A stretch of DNA of 16,701 nt from Gemmatimonadota bacterium (GTDB lineage: Bacteria > Gemmatimonadota > Gemmatimonadetes > Gemmatimonadales > GWC2-71-9), in assembly GCA_016713435.1 (NCBI GenBank), contig JADJPD010000032.1, forward strand, positions 1-16,701, read 5' to 3'. The notes under the pieces are model-generated. The model had not been told where the DNA came from. It worked only from the letters and a program-made list of their open reading frames with translations, and searched no databases. A program made the translations under genes and the position numbers. Below, in pieces: positions 1 to 7,964 of this stretch; within the stretch, counting starts at the first letter, position 1; each line of letters starts with the position of its first letter.

Positions 1-215
1 CCAGCGTGCACGCGCCCTCCGCCACTGTGCACGCGCCCTCCGCCAGTGTGCACGCGCCCTCCGCCGGTGCGCACGCGCCCTCCGCCGGTGCGCACGAGCC
101 CTCCGCCAGCGTGCACGGGCTCTCCGCCCGCGCGCCCGCGCGCCCCGCCACCGTGCACGCGGGCTCCGCCACCGGACATTCCGGCCGCGCCACTGCGCCA
201 ATCGTCTCCGCCACC
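1..215. repeat. 21-bp tandem repeat array, about ten units, decaying rightwards
   Basis: The unit is 21 bp, of the form GTGCACGCGCCCTCCGCC plus three variable bases. Units begin at 6, 27, 48, 69, 90, 111, 132, 153, 174 and 195. The first three are almost identical. Identity falls steadily to the right, but the CTCCGCC or TCCGCC core survives in most units. The array starts before the window, since bases 1-5 are the end of another unit. The period is a multiple of three, so every frame encodes a heptapeptide repeat, which fits a repetitive coding region or a decaying minisatellite. It is not a CRISPR array: there are no unique spacers and the period is too short. Confidence 0.92.
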
Positions 216-257
216 GGCCACCGTGCTCATTTCTTCGGTCCTTGCCCGAAGAAATGA
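3..257 (+). CDS. Possible 3' end of a heptapeptide-repeat protein (partial, doubtful)
   Basis: This frame is open from the left edge and ends at TGA 255-257. It reads as repeats of VHAPSA followed by T, S or G, degrading to a tail ending GPCPKK. No domain is recognised. The period in codons makes any frame open, so coding is uncertain. The minus strand is an equally good alternative. There an ATG at 230-228, with an AGGA-like sequence eight bases upstream, opens a frame that stays open to the left edge. It starts MSTVAGGGDDW and becomes a glycine-rich repeat of GGGRVH type. The sequence alone does not settle which strand, if either, is translated. Confidence 0.25.
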   Translation, partial: SVHAPSATVHAPSASVHAPSAGAHAPSAGAHEPSASVHGLSARAPARPATVHAGSATGHSGRATAPIVSATGHRAHFFGPCPKK

Positions 258-262
258 GCACG
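222..262. repeat. Perfect 17-bp inverted repeat with 7-nt loop
   Basis: The left arm at 222-238 (CGTGCTCATTTCTTCGG) is exactly complementary to 246-262, around the loop TCCTTGC. There is no T-run on either side, so it is not a classical intrinsic terminator. It marks the right boundary of the 21-bp repeat array. By symmetry each strand carries GAAGAAATGAGCACG, so each has an ATG: plus at 254-256, minus at 230-228. The plus ATG opens a 43-codon frame (254-385) that is probably not a gene. The element could be a bidirectional transcription stop, a protein-binding palindrome or a recombination scar. Confidence 0.85.
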
Positions 263-456
263 CCTCACTTGAAGCCCCCCTCGCCAGCCTCACAAAAACG
301 CTCCGCGAGAGCGCCCCGAAACGACCTGTCAAGAGTCGCGAGCTGTCAAGCACGCCGAGATGCGGCGATTGCCAAGACGAAATGAGAGCGCCTAACACGT
401 TGTGCCACAATATCGAGCAGTTGCGCAAGCCCTCGCTCTTGAAAGCAAGCCGCCAG

Positions 457-473
457 CTGGCACCGAGGTTGCC
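457..473 (+). promoter_or_regulatory. Candidate sigma-54 (-24/-12) promoter
   Basis: The sequence CTGGCACCGAGGTTGCC matches the sigma-54 pattern TGGCAC-N5-TTGC. The invariant GG (459-460) and GC (471-472) are separated by exactly ten bases. Transcription would start near 484, about 60 nt before the ATG at 543. A weaker sigma-70-like pair, TTGCCA (369-374) and TAACAC (393-398) with an 18-bp spacer, lies upstream. The rest of 263-542 shows no convincing gene. It contains an 8-bp direct repeat, CTGTCAAG, at 326-333 and 343-350. Whether this organism has RpoN cannot be seen here. Confidence 0.4.
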
Positions 474-542
474 CCAACGGAGTGCGGTGCCGCGCACTCC
501 GCGCGCACCGCGTGGTTCACCCGCAATCGAAGGGAGCAGCAT

Positions 543-1258
543 ATGACGTCCGTGGTGCAGGCCCTGATCAGGGTCATCCTGGGGCTCAAGGGCCTCTTCG
601 CGGCCCGTCCCGGCATGCCCGCGGGGATCCTGGCCGCCGTGGCCAGGCTTTCCAACTTCGCCGAGGCCATGCGTGCGCTCGGCGAGACCCAGACCACCGG
701 CGAGGCCCGGAGCATGAAGGCGGTCAGCCGGGCCGAGGAAGTGCGCCGTTACATCTGGTACTTCATCATCCAGCCGCTCGGTCTCATCGCGGCCGACGCC
801 TTCTCGGGGGACCGGTCCCGGAAGGTGGAGTTCCGGATGACGCGCGCGCTTCATTCGTCCAAGGAGTCGTTCCGCTACCGTGCCCGGTCGATCCTGACCG
901 CGCCATCCGCGCGGCGGAGGCGACCCTGCTCGAGTACGGGATGGATCCGGAACTGCCGGCGCTGCTCGAGGCCAAGCTCAACGAGTTCGCCGCGCTCCCT
1001 GAGGAGGTGACCGACGGCCGTCGCGCCCGGTCCGGCGCCACCGACTCGCTCGACGCCATGACCAAGCAGACCCTCACCACCCTGCGGCGGCTCGATGGCC
1101 TCGTCCGGCATCATTTCCGGGACGATCCCGCCACCCTCGCCGAGTGGGCCTCGGTCCGGAACATCCCGTGGCCGTCCGGCGGCACGCGGACCAAGGCGGC
1201 GAAGGCGCAGGCCCCGGCGGCTGATGACACCACGCCGCCCACCGGCACCAGCACCTGA
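543..1258 (+). CDS. Unrecognised protein, about 238 aa, one frameshift
   Basis: I do not recognise the family. The start ATG at 543 is preceded by AGGGAG (531-536) with a 6-nt spacer. The N-terminal part (MTSVVQALIRVILGLKGLFA) is hydrophobic and probably helical. A segment near residues 75-85 (RRYIWYFIIQPLGLIAADAF) could be membrane-embedded. The C-terminal half is charged and helical (MTKQTLTTLRRLDGLVRHHF) and ends in a low-complexity Ala/Pro/Thr tail. The frame breaks near 885-900, where one base appears to be missing. After that, the continuation RAIRAAEATLLEYGMDPEL runs to TGA 1256-1258. Adding one base gives 717 nt, which supports a single intact gene with a small sequence error. A hairpin follows the stop, so it is probably a single-gene unit. 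Confidence 0.72.
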
Positions 1259-1278
1259 TGCCCGCTTCACATAGCAGG

Positions 1279-1320
1279 CGCCGCCGCCGCTCCAGCACCC
1301 CGGGGCGGCGGCGTCGTTTC
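1279..1320 (+). terminator. Probable terminator hairpin after the 543-1258 gene
   Basis: A 10-bp all-GC stem pairs CGCCGCCGCC (1279-1288) with GGCGGCGGCG (1304-1313). It is followed by TCGTTTCCCCC and lies 20 bp after the stop codon. The T-tract is short, so intrinsic termination is plausible but not certain. Confidence 0.5.
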
Positions 1321-1334
1321 CCCCACACGAATCT

Positions 1335-1490
1335 CCCCCCCACGTCGTAGGGGCCGACCGTGGTCGGCCCTCCCATTCCCCGCACCATTACTCCGTTCCG
1401 CAGCGCGATCCTGGAATTCTCCCATGATCCCGCTGGTCCGGATCGGTTTGAGGAGGGCCGACCACGGTCGGCCCCTACGACGTGGGGGGG
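1335..1490 (-). repeat. Palindromic interspersed element, copy 1
   Basis: The outer 39-bp arms, 1335-1373 and 1452-1490, are perfect reverse complements around a 78-bp interior. Each arm also contains its own near-palindrome (GGGCCGACC, two bases, GGTCGGCCC), as in a pair of REPs facing each other. The reverse complement of the interior closely matches the interior of the copy at 6984-7142, sharing CCGGACCAGCG, GAATTCCAGGATCGCGCTGC and GGAGTAATGGTGCG. Copy 1 is therefore inverted relative to copies 2 and 3. It lies between the terminator of the preceding gene and the first kinase. No protein is encoded in it. Confidence 0.88.
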
Positions 1491-1577
1491 AAGGGGATCG
1501 GCGGTCGCGGGATCGCCGGATCTGGTGGCCGCCTATCTCGACCGGTAAATTCTGGTACCCCTCTCCCGGCCCCACCC

Positions 1578-4217
1578 CTGACCGACCTCCGCGCCACCCT
1601 CCAGGCGGCTCTCCCCGGCTACGCCATCGAGCGGCAGCTGGGCCGCGGTGGCATGGCCACCGTCTTCCTGGCCCAGGACCTGAAGCACAAGCGCCCCGTG
1701 GCGCTCACGGTCCTGCACCCCGAGCTCGGCCACGCCCTGGGCCCCGAGCGGTTCCGGCGCGAGGTGGAACTCGCCGCCCGGCTCCAGCACCCGCACATCC
1801 TCACCGTCTTCGACTCCGGCGAGGCCGCGGGCCAGCTCTGGTTCACCATGCCCTTCGTGGAGGGCGAGTCCCTCCGCGACCGCCTCACCCGCGAGACCCA
1901 GCTCCCCGTCGAGGACGCCGCCCGCATCGCCACCGAGGTGGCCCGCGCCCTCGACTACGCCCACCAGCACGGCGTGGTCCATCGCGACATCAAGCCCGAG
2001 AACATCCTCCTCACCCGCGACGGCTACACCCTCGTGGCCGACTTCGGCATTGCGCGCGCCCTCCAGGCGGGCGGCGAGGGCGGCCTGACCGAGACCGGCA
2101 TGGCCGTGGGCACCCCCGCCTACATGAGCCCCGAGCAGGCCGCCGGCGAGCGCGCCCTCGATGCGCGCACCGACGTCTATTCGCTCGGCAGCGTGCTCTA
2201 CGAGATGCTCGCGGGCGAACCGCCGTTCACCGGCCCCACGATCCAGGCCATCATCGGCAAGCGCCTCCGCGGTGACGTCCCCGACGTCCGCGCCGCGCGC
2301 CCCGCCGTGAGCCGGCTCCTCGGCGACGTGGTCCGGAAGGCCCTCGCCCCCGTCCCCGCCGACCGCTACGCCACCGCCGGCGACTTCGCCAAGGCCCTGG
2401 CCGACGCCGTCACCGCGAGCCTCACCGCCGCCCGCCCGAGCGCCACCGCCGAGCGCCCCACCGTGGCCGCGCCCCGGCGCCGCATCCCGGCGGGCCTGGC
2501 GCTCCTCGTCCTCGGCTTCCTCGTGGGCGTGGGCGTCCTCTTTGCCTGGCGCCGCGGCAGCCACTCGGCCGGCGCCGGCGGCCCCAAGGTCATCGCCGTC
2601 CTCCCCTTCGAGAGCCAGGGCGACACCGCGCAGGCCTTCTTCGCCGACGGCATCACCGACGAGGTGCGCGCCAAGCTCTCGGCGCTGCCCGGCCTCCAGG
2701 TCATCGCCAGCACCAGCAGCGAGGAGTACCGCTCGGGCGGCAAGCCCCTCACCCAGGTGGGCGACGAGCTCGGCGCCGACTACCTCCTGGTGGCCAAGGT
2801 GCGCTGGGCGCGCGGTGCCGACGGGACGCAGCAGGTGCGGGTGAGCCCGGAGCTCGTGGCCCTGTCAGGCGGCAAGTCCACCCTGCAGTGGAAGCAGACC
2901 TTCGACGCCACGCTCACCAGCGTCTTCGAGGTGCAGGCGTCCATCGCGGGGCAGGTGGCGGAGGCGCTCGACATCGCGCTCACCGACAGCGCCACCAGGC
3001 ACCTCGCCGCGCACCCCACCGCCAACCTCCCCGCCTATGAGGCCTATCTCCGCGGGGAGCAGGCGTTCGCGGACCTCACGCCCAGCGGCCAGCGCCGGGC
3101 GCAGTCGTACTACCGGCAGGCGCTGGCGCTCGATTCCACCTTTGCGTCGGCCTGGGCGCAGCTCTCGCGGACGCTGATCACGCTGTACAACGGGTTCACG
3201 CCCAGCCCCGCCCTGGCTGCGGAGGCCCGCACGGCGGCCGACCGGGCCCTGGCCCTGGACCCGGCGGTGGTGGAGGGCCACCTGGCCCGGGCGGCCTTCG
3301 CCCAGAACGTGCTCCGCGACGACGCCCAGACCGAGGTGGCCATCCGGGCCGGCCTGGCCGTGGCCCCGAACGAGCCGAGGCTGCTCTCGCGAATGGCCTC
3401 GGCACTCGAGGCGCGCGGCCAGCTCGACTCGGCCCTGTCTTTCAATGAACGCGCGGTGCGCCTCGATCCGCGGGCCCCGCTGCTGCGCCGCGAACTGTCC
3501 CGCGAGCTCCGGGCCCTCCGCCGGCTGCCGGAGTCGCTGCGGGAGGCGCGCCAGGCCACGGCGCTCGGCGGGGGGAACATGCGGTTCCCGCAGAACGAGG
3601 CGCTGACCCTCCTGGCCATGGGCGACCTGCCCGGGGCGCGCGCCACTGTGGCCTCGGCCCAGCGCACCAATGAGCCGTCGCGGGTGGTGTCCTACTTTGC
3701 CACCTACAGCGACCTCTTCTGGGTGCTCGACGACGCCGACCAGCAGCTGCTCCTCACCCTGACGCCCACCGAGTTCGACGACGAGCGTGGGGACTGGGCC
3801 CTGGCCCTTGCCGAGACCTGGTGGCTCCGCGGCGACCGGGCTCGCGCCCGCGCCTACGCCGATACCGCGGCGGTGGCGTACGGGGCCTTCGTGGCCCAGA
3901 CCCCTCTCCCAGCCATTCAGGTCCTGCACGGGATGGCCCTGGCGTACGCCGGCCGGGGCGCCGAGGCCGTCCGCGCCGCCGACGCGGCGCTCGCGGGCCT
4001 CACGCCCGGCGAGCGCGTCAGCAACCGGGGCGGCTACAACCGCCACGTCCGGGCCCGGATTTTCCTGGTGCTGGGCCAGCCGGAGCGGGCGGTGGACGAG
4101 CTCGAGGCCATGCTCAAGGTCAACTACGACGTGACGCCGGCCTGGCTCCGCATCGATCCCAATTTCGCGGCGCTCAAGGGGAATCCGCGGTTCGAGCGGC
4201 TGCTGGCGGCGCGCTAG
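1578..4217 (+). CDS. Transmembrane Ser/Thr kinase-like protein with TolB-like and TPR-like regions; catalytic Lys replaced by Thr
   Basis: This is an undamaged frame of 879 aa counted from CTG 1578. The kinase domain spans about residues 15-275: Gly loop GRGGMATVF (22-30), VALT where VALK is expected (Thr44, ACG at 1707-1709), HRDIKPEN (135-142) and DFG (155-157). A single membrane helix lies near 306-325 (GLALLVLGFLVGVGVLFAW). A TolB/FlgO-like domain (VIAVLPFESQGDT onward) covers about 337-470, and a helical TPR-like region continues to the C-terminus. In this family the kinase is cytoplasmic and the rest extracytoplasmic. The start follows family convention ([M]TDLR...), although the codon is CTG. 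The only upstream in-frame alternative, GTG 1482, lies in the palindromic element. A -10-like TAAATT lies at 1546-1551. The missing Lys suggests weak or absent ATP-dependent activity, or a one-base error. Confidence 0.93.
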   Translation: MTDLRATLQAALPGYAIERQLGRGGMATVFLAQDLKHKRPVALTVLHPELGHALGPERFRREVELAARLQHPHILTVFDSGEAAGQLWFTMPFVEGESLRDRLTRETQLPVEDAARIATEVARALDYAHQHGVVHRDIKPENILLTRDGYTLVADFGIARALQAGGEGGLTETGMAVGTPAYMSPEQAAGERALDARTDVYSLGSVLYEMLAGEPPFTGPTIQAIIGKRLRGDVPDVRAARPAVSRLLGDVVRKALAPVPADRYATAGDFAKALADAVTASLTAARPSATAERPTVAAPRRRIPAGLALLVLGFLVGVGVLFAWRRGSHSAGAGGPKVIAVLPFESQGDTAQAFFADGITDEVRAKLSALPGLQVIASTSSEEYRSGGKPLTQVGDELGADYLLVAKVRWARGADGTQQVRVSPELVALSGGKSTLQWKQTFDATLTSVFEVQASIAGQVAEALDIALTDSATRHLAAHPTANLPAYEAYLRGEQAFADLTPSGQRRAQSYYRQALALDSTFASAWAQLSRTLITLYNGFTPSPALAAEARTAADRALALDPAVVEGHLARAAFAQNVLRDDAQTEVAIRAGLAVAPNEPRLLSRMASALEARGQLDSALSFNERAVRLDPRAPLLRRELSRELRALRRLPESLREARQATALGGGNMRFPQNEALTLLAMGDLPGARATVASAQRTNEPSRVVSYFATYSDLFWVLDDADQQLLLTLTPTEFDDERGDWALALAETWWLRGDRARARAYADTAAVAYGAFVAQTPLPAIQVLHGMALAYAGRGAEAVRAADAALAGLTPGERVSNRGGYNRHVRARIFLVLGQPERAVDELEAMLKVNYDVTPAWLRIDPNFAALKGNPRFERLLAAR

Positions 4218-4323
4218 CGCACCGGTGCCGCGGATTCCCCGCCGCCCCGCCTCCCATTTCCCCCACCTCTGGTCAGTCCCCCCGGCGATTCGTACCTTTC
4301 GCCGTCCTTTTCCGGGCCGCACC

Positions 4324-6983
4324 CTGACAGATCTCCGCACCACCCTCCAGGCCGCCCTCCCCGGCTACACGCTCGAGCGCCAGCTCGGCCGCGGTGGCAT
4401 GGCGACGGTGTTCCTGGCGCAGGACCAGAAGCACAAGCGCCCCGTCGCGCTCAAGGTGCTCCATCCGGAGCTCGGCCACGCACTCGGCCCCGAGCGCTTC
4501 CGGCGCGAGGTGGAGCTGGCGGCCCGGCTGCAGCACCCGCACATCCTCACGGTGTTCGACTCGGGGGAGGCCGCCGGCCACCTCTGGTTCACCATGCCGT
4601 ACGTCGAGGGCGAGAGCCTCCGCGACCGCCTCACCCGCGAGACCCAGCTCCCCGTCGAGGACGCGCTCCGCATCGCCACCGAGGTGGCCCGCGCCCTCGA
4701 GTACGCGCACCAGCACGGCGTCATCCACCGCGACCTCAAGCCCGAGAACATCCTCCCCACCTGGATTGGCCCACCCTCGTCGCCGATTTCGGCATTGCCC
4801 GGGCGCTGGCCTCCGGCAGCGACGAGGGCGCGCTCACCGAGACCGGCCTCGCCGTGGGCACCCCGCCTACATGAGCCCCGAGCAGGCCAGCGGCGAGCGC
4901 AACCTGACGCGCGCACCGACGTGCACGCCCTCGGCACCGTGCTCTACGAGATGCTCGCGGGCGAGCCGCCCTTCACCGGCCCCACGGTGCAGGCCATCAT
5001 CGGCAAGCGCCTGCGTGGCGAGGTGCCCGACGTCCGGAACGCGCGTGCCACCGTGAGCCGCCCCGTGGCCGAGGCCGTGGCCCGCGCCCTGGCGCCGGTC
5101 CCCGCGGATCGCTGCACCAGCGCGGCCGAGATGGCCAAGGCGCTTGGCGGTGCCCTGACCGCCGCCCACTCGGTGCTCCGCCCGAGCGGCACCGCCGAGC
5201 GGCCCGCCGCGGCGCGTCCTTCCGGGCTCTCGGCCGGGGCGAATCGGCGCGTTCCGACTGGCCTGGCGCTCCTGCTGCTCGGCTTCCTCGTGGGTGCCGG
5301 CGTGCTCTTTGCCTGGCGCCGCGGCGGCCACTCGGCCGGCACCGGCGGCCCCAAGGTCATCGCCGTCCTCCCCTTCGAGAACCAGGGCGACACCGCGCAG
5401 GCCTACTTCGCCGATGCCATCACCGACGAGGTGCGCGGCAAGCTCACCGGCCTGCCGGGGATCCAGGTGATCGCCAGCTCCAGCAGCGCCGAGTACCGCG
5501 GCAGCGCCAAGCCCCTGGAGAAGGTGGGCGACGAGCTCGGCGCCGACTATCTCCTCATTGCCAAGGTGCGCTGGGCGCGTGGAGCCGACGGGGCGCTCCA
5601 GGTGCGGGTGAGCCCGGAGCTCGTGGCCATCCGGGGCGGCAAGCCGGTGAGCCAGTGGCAGCAGACCTTCGACGCCACCTCCTCACCAACGTCTTCGAGG
5701 TGCAGGCCAGCATCGCGGGGCAGGTGGCGCAGGCGCTGGACCTCGCGCTTCACCGACAGCGTCACCCAGCACCTGGCCGAGAAGCCCACCAGCAACCTGC
5801 CGGCGTACGAGGCGTTCCTGCGGGCGGAGCAGATCGGCAACAACGACTTCACCTCGGCGGGGCAGCGGCAGTCGCTCGCGTATTACCGCCAGGCGCTGGC
5901 CCTCGACTCGAACTTCCTGCTGGCCTGGGCGCAATACTCGCGCACGCTGAGCTTCCTCAACCGCCAGGGCCTGCCCTCCCGCGAGCTGGAGGCGAGCGCC
6001 AAGGCCGCGCTCGACCGGGCCCGCGCGCTCGATCCCCGCGCCCCCGCCACCCGCCTGGCCGAGATCGGCTACGCCGTCAACGTGCTGCGCGACAACACCG
6101 CCGCGCTCGCGGCCGGCCGCGCCGCCCTGGCCGACTTCCCCAACAACCCCGAGCTCATCAGCCGGGTGGGCGGCCTGTTCGAGACCACCGGCCAGCGCGA
6201 CTCGGCCCTCCTCTACCAGCAGCGGGCTGCCCGGCTCGATCCCCGTGACTGGAACGCCATCTACAACGTGGGCCTCCTCCTCCGCGGCGCCCACCGCTTC
6301 CCCGAGGCCCTGCGCGAGTTCCGCCGCGCGGGCGCTGCAGCCCGCCAGCCTCAACATCATCCACGCCGAGGCCGTCACCCACCTGGAGCCTGGGCGACCG
6401 GGCCGCCGCGCGCGTCCCTGCGGCAGGTGCCGCCGAGGGGCAGGCGCAGCTGGTGGTGCAGCTGGCCCTGTTCGACGACACGTACTGGGCCTCGAGGAGC
6501 CGCAGCTCCAGCTCCTGCTCTCGCTCACCCCCGAGGCGTTCGACAACGACCGCTCGGCGTGGGCCATCTGCCTGGCGCAGGCCGCCTGGGGCCGCGGCGT
6601 TCGCGCGCGCGGCCCTCGACGGCGACTCCGCCGTGGCCGCGTTCGAGTCCGCCGCCCTTCAGGGCGCCTCCGACGCCGAGCGCCAGTCCCTCCTCGGCAT
6701 GGCCTACGCCTACGCCGGCCGGGCCGCCGAGGCCCGGCGCGCCGCGGAGCAGGCGCTGGCGAATCTCCCGGTGACCGACCGCAGCACCAACCTGGGCGGC
6801 TACATCCGCGCGGTGCGGGCCCGGACCTTCATGCTCATCGGCGACCCGGAGCAGGCCATCACGGAACTCGAGGCCACGCTCCAGCTGCCCTACGCCATGA
6901 CCCCGGCCTGGCTCCGCATCGATCCCAACTTCGCGTCGCTCAAGGGCAACCCCCGCTTCGAGCGCCTCCGCGCCTCCCCCTAA
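4324..6983 (+). CDS. Transmembrane Ser/Thr protein kinase with TolB-like and TPR-like regions, multiply frameshifted
   Basis: This is a tandem paralogue of the preceding gene with the same architecture, and many stretches are identical. It should phosphorylate Ser/Thr targets. The Gly loop GRGGMATVF, the Lys in VALK (AAG 4453-4455) and HRDLKPEN are in the first frame. ADFG is in a shifted frame. The start is taken as CTG 4324, aligned with its neighbour. Small indels are inferred near 4760, 4862 (a C-run one base shorter than in the paralogue), 4914, 5680, 5751, 6335, 6390, 6435, 6480 and 6600. The first three and the next two each restore frame. After repair the sequence reads as a full-length protein without nonsense codons, ending MTPAWLRIDPNFASLKG...RFERLRASP at 6983. 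Sequence error is more likely than decay, but a pseudogene is not excluded. Confidence 0.85.
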
Positions 6984-7142
6984 CCCGATCCCCTCCCCCC
7001 CCACGTCGTAGGGGCCGACCCCCACCCGGACCAGCGTGATGATGGCAGAATTCCAGGATCGCGCTGCGAAACGGAGTAATGGTGCGTGGAGGAGGAGGCC
7101 GGACCACGGTCGGCCCCTACGACGAATGGGAAAGGGATCGGG
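6984..7142 (+). repeat. Palindromic interspersed element, copy 2
   Basis: It begins at the stop codon of the second kinase. The core inverted arms CGTCGTAGGGGCCGACC (7004-7020) and its exact complement (7108-7124) are 17 bp. Weaker outer symmetry continues to CCCGATCCC (6984-6992) and GGGATCGGG (7134-7142). The left arm lacks the GTGGTCGGCCC half present in copy 1. The interior contains CCGGACCAGCG, GAATTCCAGGATCGCGCTGC and GGAGTAATGGTGCG, nearly identical to copy 1 in reverse orientation. Downstream, CTCTGGTGGCC (7153-7163) resembles ATCTGGTGGCC (1520-1530) beside copy 1, so the conserved unit may be longer than marked. Confidence 0.85.
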
Positions 7143-7236
7143 CGTTCCCGGCCTCTGGTGGCCCCCCATTCCGACGCCTACGTTCTCCTATCCCCGCTCC
7201 ACCCACTCTCCCCGAGCGCGGCCCGCACGCCTGACC

Positions 7237-7250
7237 GGAGGTAGCCCCTG
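7237..7250 (+). promoter_or_regulatory. Shine-Dalgarno that selects a CTG start codon
   Basis: GGAGG (7237-7241) is followed by six bases and then CTG (7248-7250). An in-frame TAG at 7242-7244 rules out any start further upstream. The next candidate, GTG 7278, has no ribosome-binding site. This is the strongest case in the window for initiation at CTG. Confidence 0.7.
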
Positions 7251-7964
7251 ACCCCGCGCCCCGTCACCGCCGCCCGCGTGGGCGGCCTCGCCCTGGTGCT
7301 CGCCGCCGTCCTCTTCATCGCCGTCTTCAGCTACCTCGCCGCCACCTTCCACTACCCCGACGTCCTGGACGGCCCCGCCGACCAGGTGCTACCAAACCTG
7401 CTGGCGCTCGGGCCCACGGGCCGCGCCGTGTGGGCGCTCTACGGCCTCATCCCGCTGCTCCTGATTCCCACCGCCGCCGGCACCGAGCTCCTCCTCGCCG
7501 GGCGCGCCCCGGGCCGCGCCCGGGCCGCCACCCTCCTCGCCTACACGGCCGCCCTCACCATGATGCTGGGCCTGCTCCGCTGGCCCACCCTCCAGTGGGC
7601 CCTCGCGACGGCCTACACCACCACCCCCGACCCCACCTCCCACGCCACCCTCGCCGCCCTCTTCGACGGCTTCAACCTCTACTTCGGCAACTACCTCGGC
7701 GAGTTCGTGGGCGAGCTGGCCTTGAACCTCTTCTTCCTCCTCACCGCCCTCGCCACCCGCGGCGACGCGCGCTTCCCCCGCTGGACGGCGCCGGCCGGCG
7801 TCGTCGCTGCCCTCCTTGGCCTTATCGCGCTCTGGCGCAACGTGACGCCCGCCGTGGCGATGGTCGCGGAGGTGGAGAACTCGGTGCTGCCGGTGTGGAT
7901 GATGGTGTTCGGGGGGCTGCTGGTGCGGGCGGCGGATCGCCCGCCCTCGCCGATCGCTCACTGA
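7248..7964 (+). CDS. DUF4386-family integral membrane protein
   Basis: This is an intact 238-aa frame. The early segment VGGLALVLAAVLFIAVFSYL and the following HYPDVLDGPADQVLPNLLAL and GPTGRAVWALYGLIPLLLIP resemble DUF4386 proteins, as I remember that family. About six or seven hydrophobic helices can be seen, near residues 11-33, 60-80, 95-120, 145-170, 180-200 and 205-225. No catalytic motif is visible and the function is unknown. The CTG start is chosen for its Shine-Dalgarno. The last codons and stop (IAH, TGA 7962-7964) lie inside the REP palindrome that begins the transposon-associated repeats, so a REP may have supplied the current C-terminus. It stands alone between element copy 2 and the REPs. 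Confidence 0.85.
   Translation: MTPRPVTAARVGGLALVLAAVLFIAVFSYLAATFHYPDVLDGPADQVLPNLLALGPTGRAVWALYGLIPLLLIPTAAGTELLLAGRAPGRARAATLLAYTAALTMMLGLLRWPTLQWALATAYTTTPDPTSHATLAALFDGFNLYFGNYLGEFVGELALNLFFLLTALATRGDARFPRWTAPAGVVAALLGLIALWRNVTPAVAMVAEVENSVLPVWMMVFGGLLVRAADRPPSPIAH

Noticed and set aside
1..215. CRISPR array
   Set aside because: Units are contiguous 21-bp copies without unique spacers, and no cas gene is present.
254..385. 43-codon plus ORF starting in the hairpin (MSTPHLKPPS...)
   Set aside because: It has no Shine-Dalgarno and no recognisable sequence, and its start is explained by hairpin symmetry.
1533..2564. Long minus-strand frame of 343 codons opposite the first kinase
   Set aside because: It mirrors a clear kinase domain on the plus strand and has low-complexity Gly/Ala/Glu composition, as expected from an antisense frame in GC-rich DNA.
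2865..4343. Minus-strand frame of 492 codons opposite the kinase sensor region
   Set aside because: It has no recognisable motif and lies antisense to the TolB-like and TPR-like regions.
4324..6983. Second kinase as several separate small genes
   Set aside because: All fragments align in order with the intact paralogue next to it.
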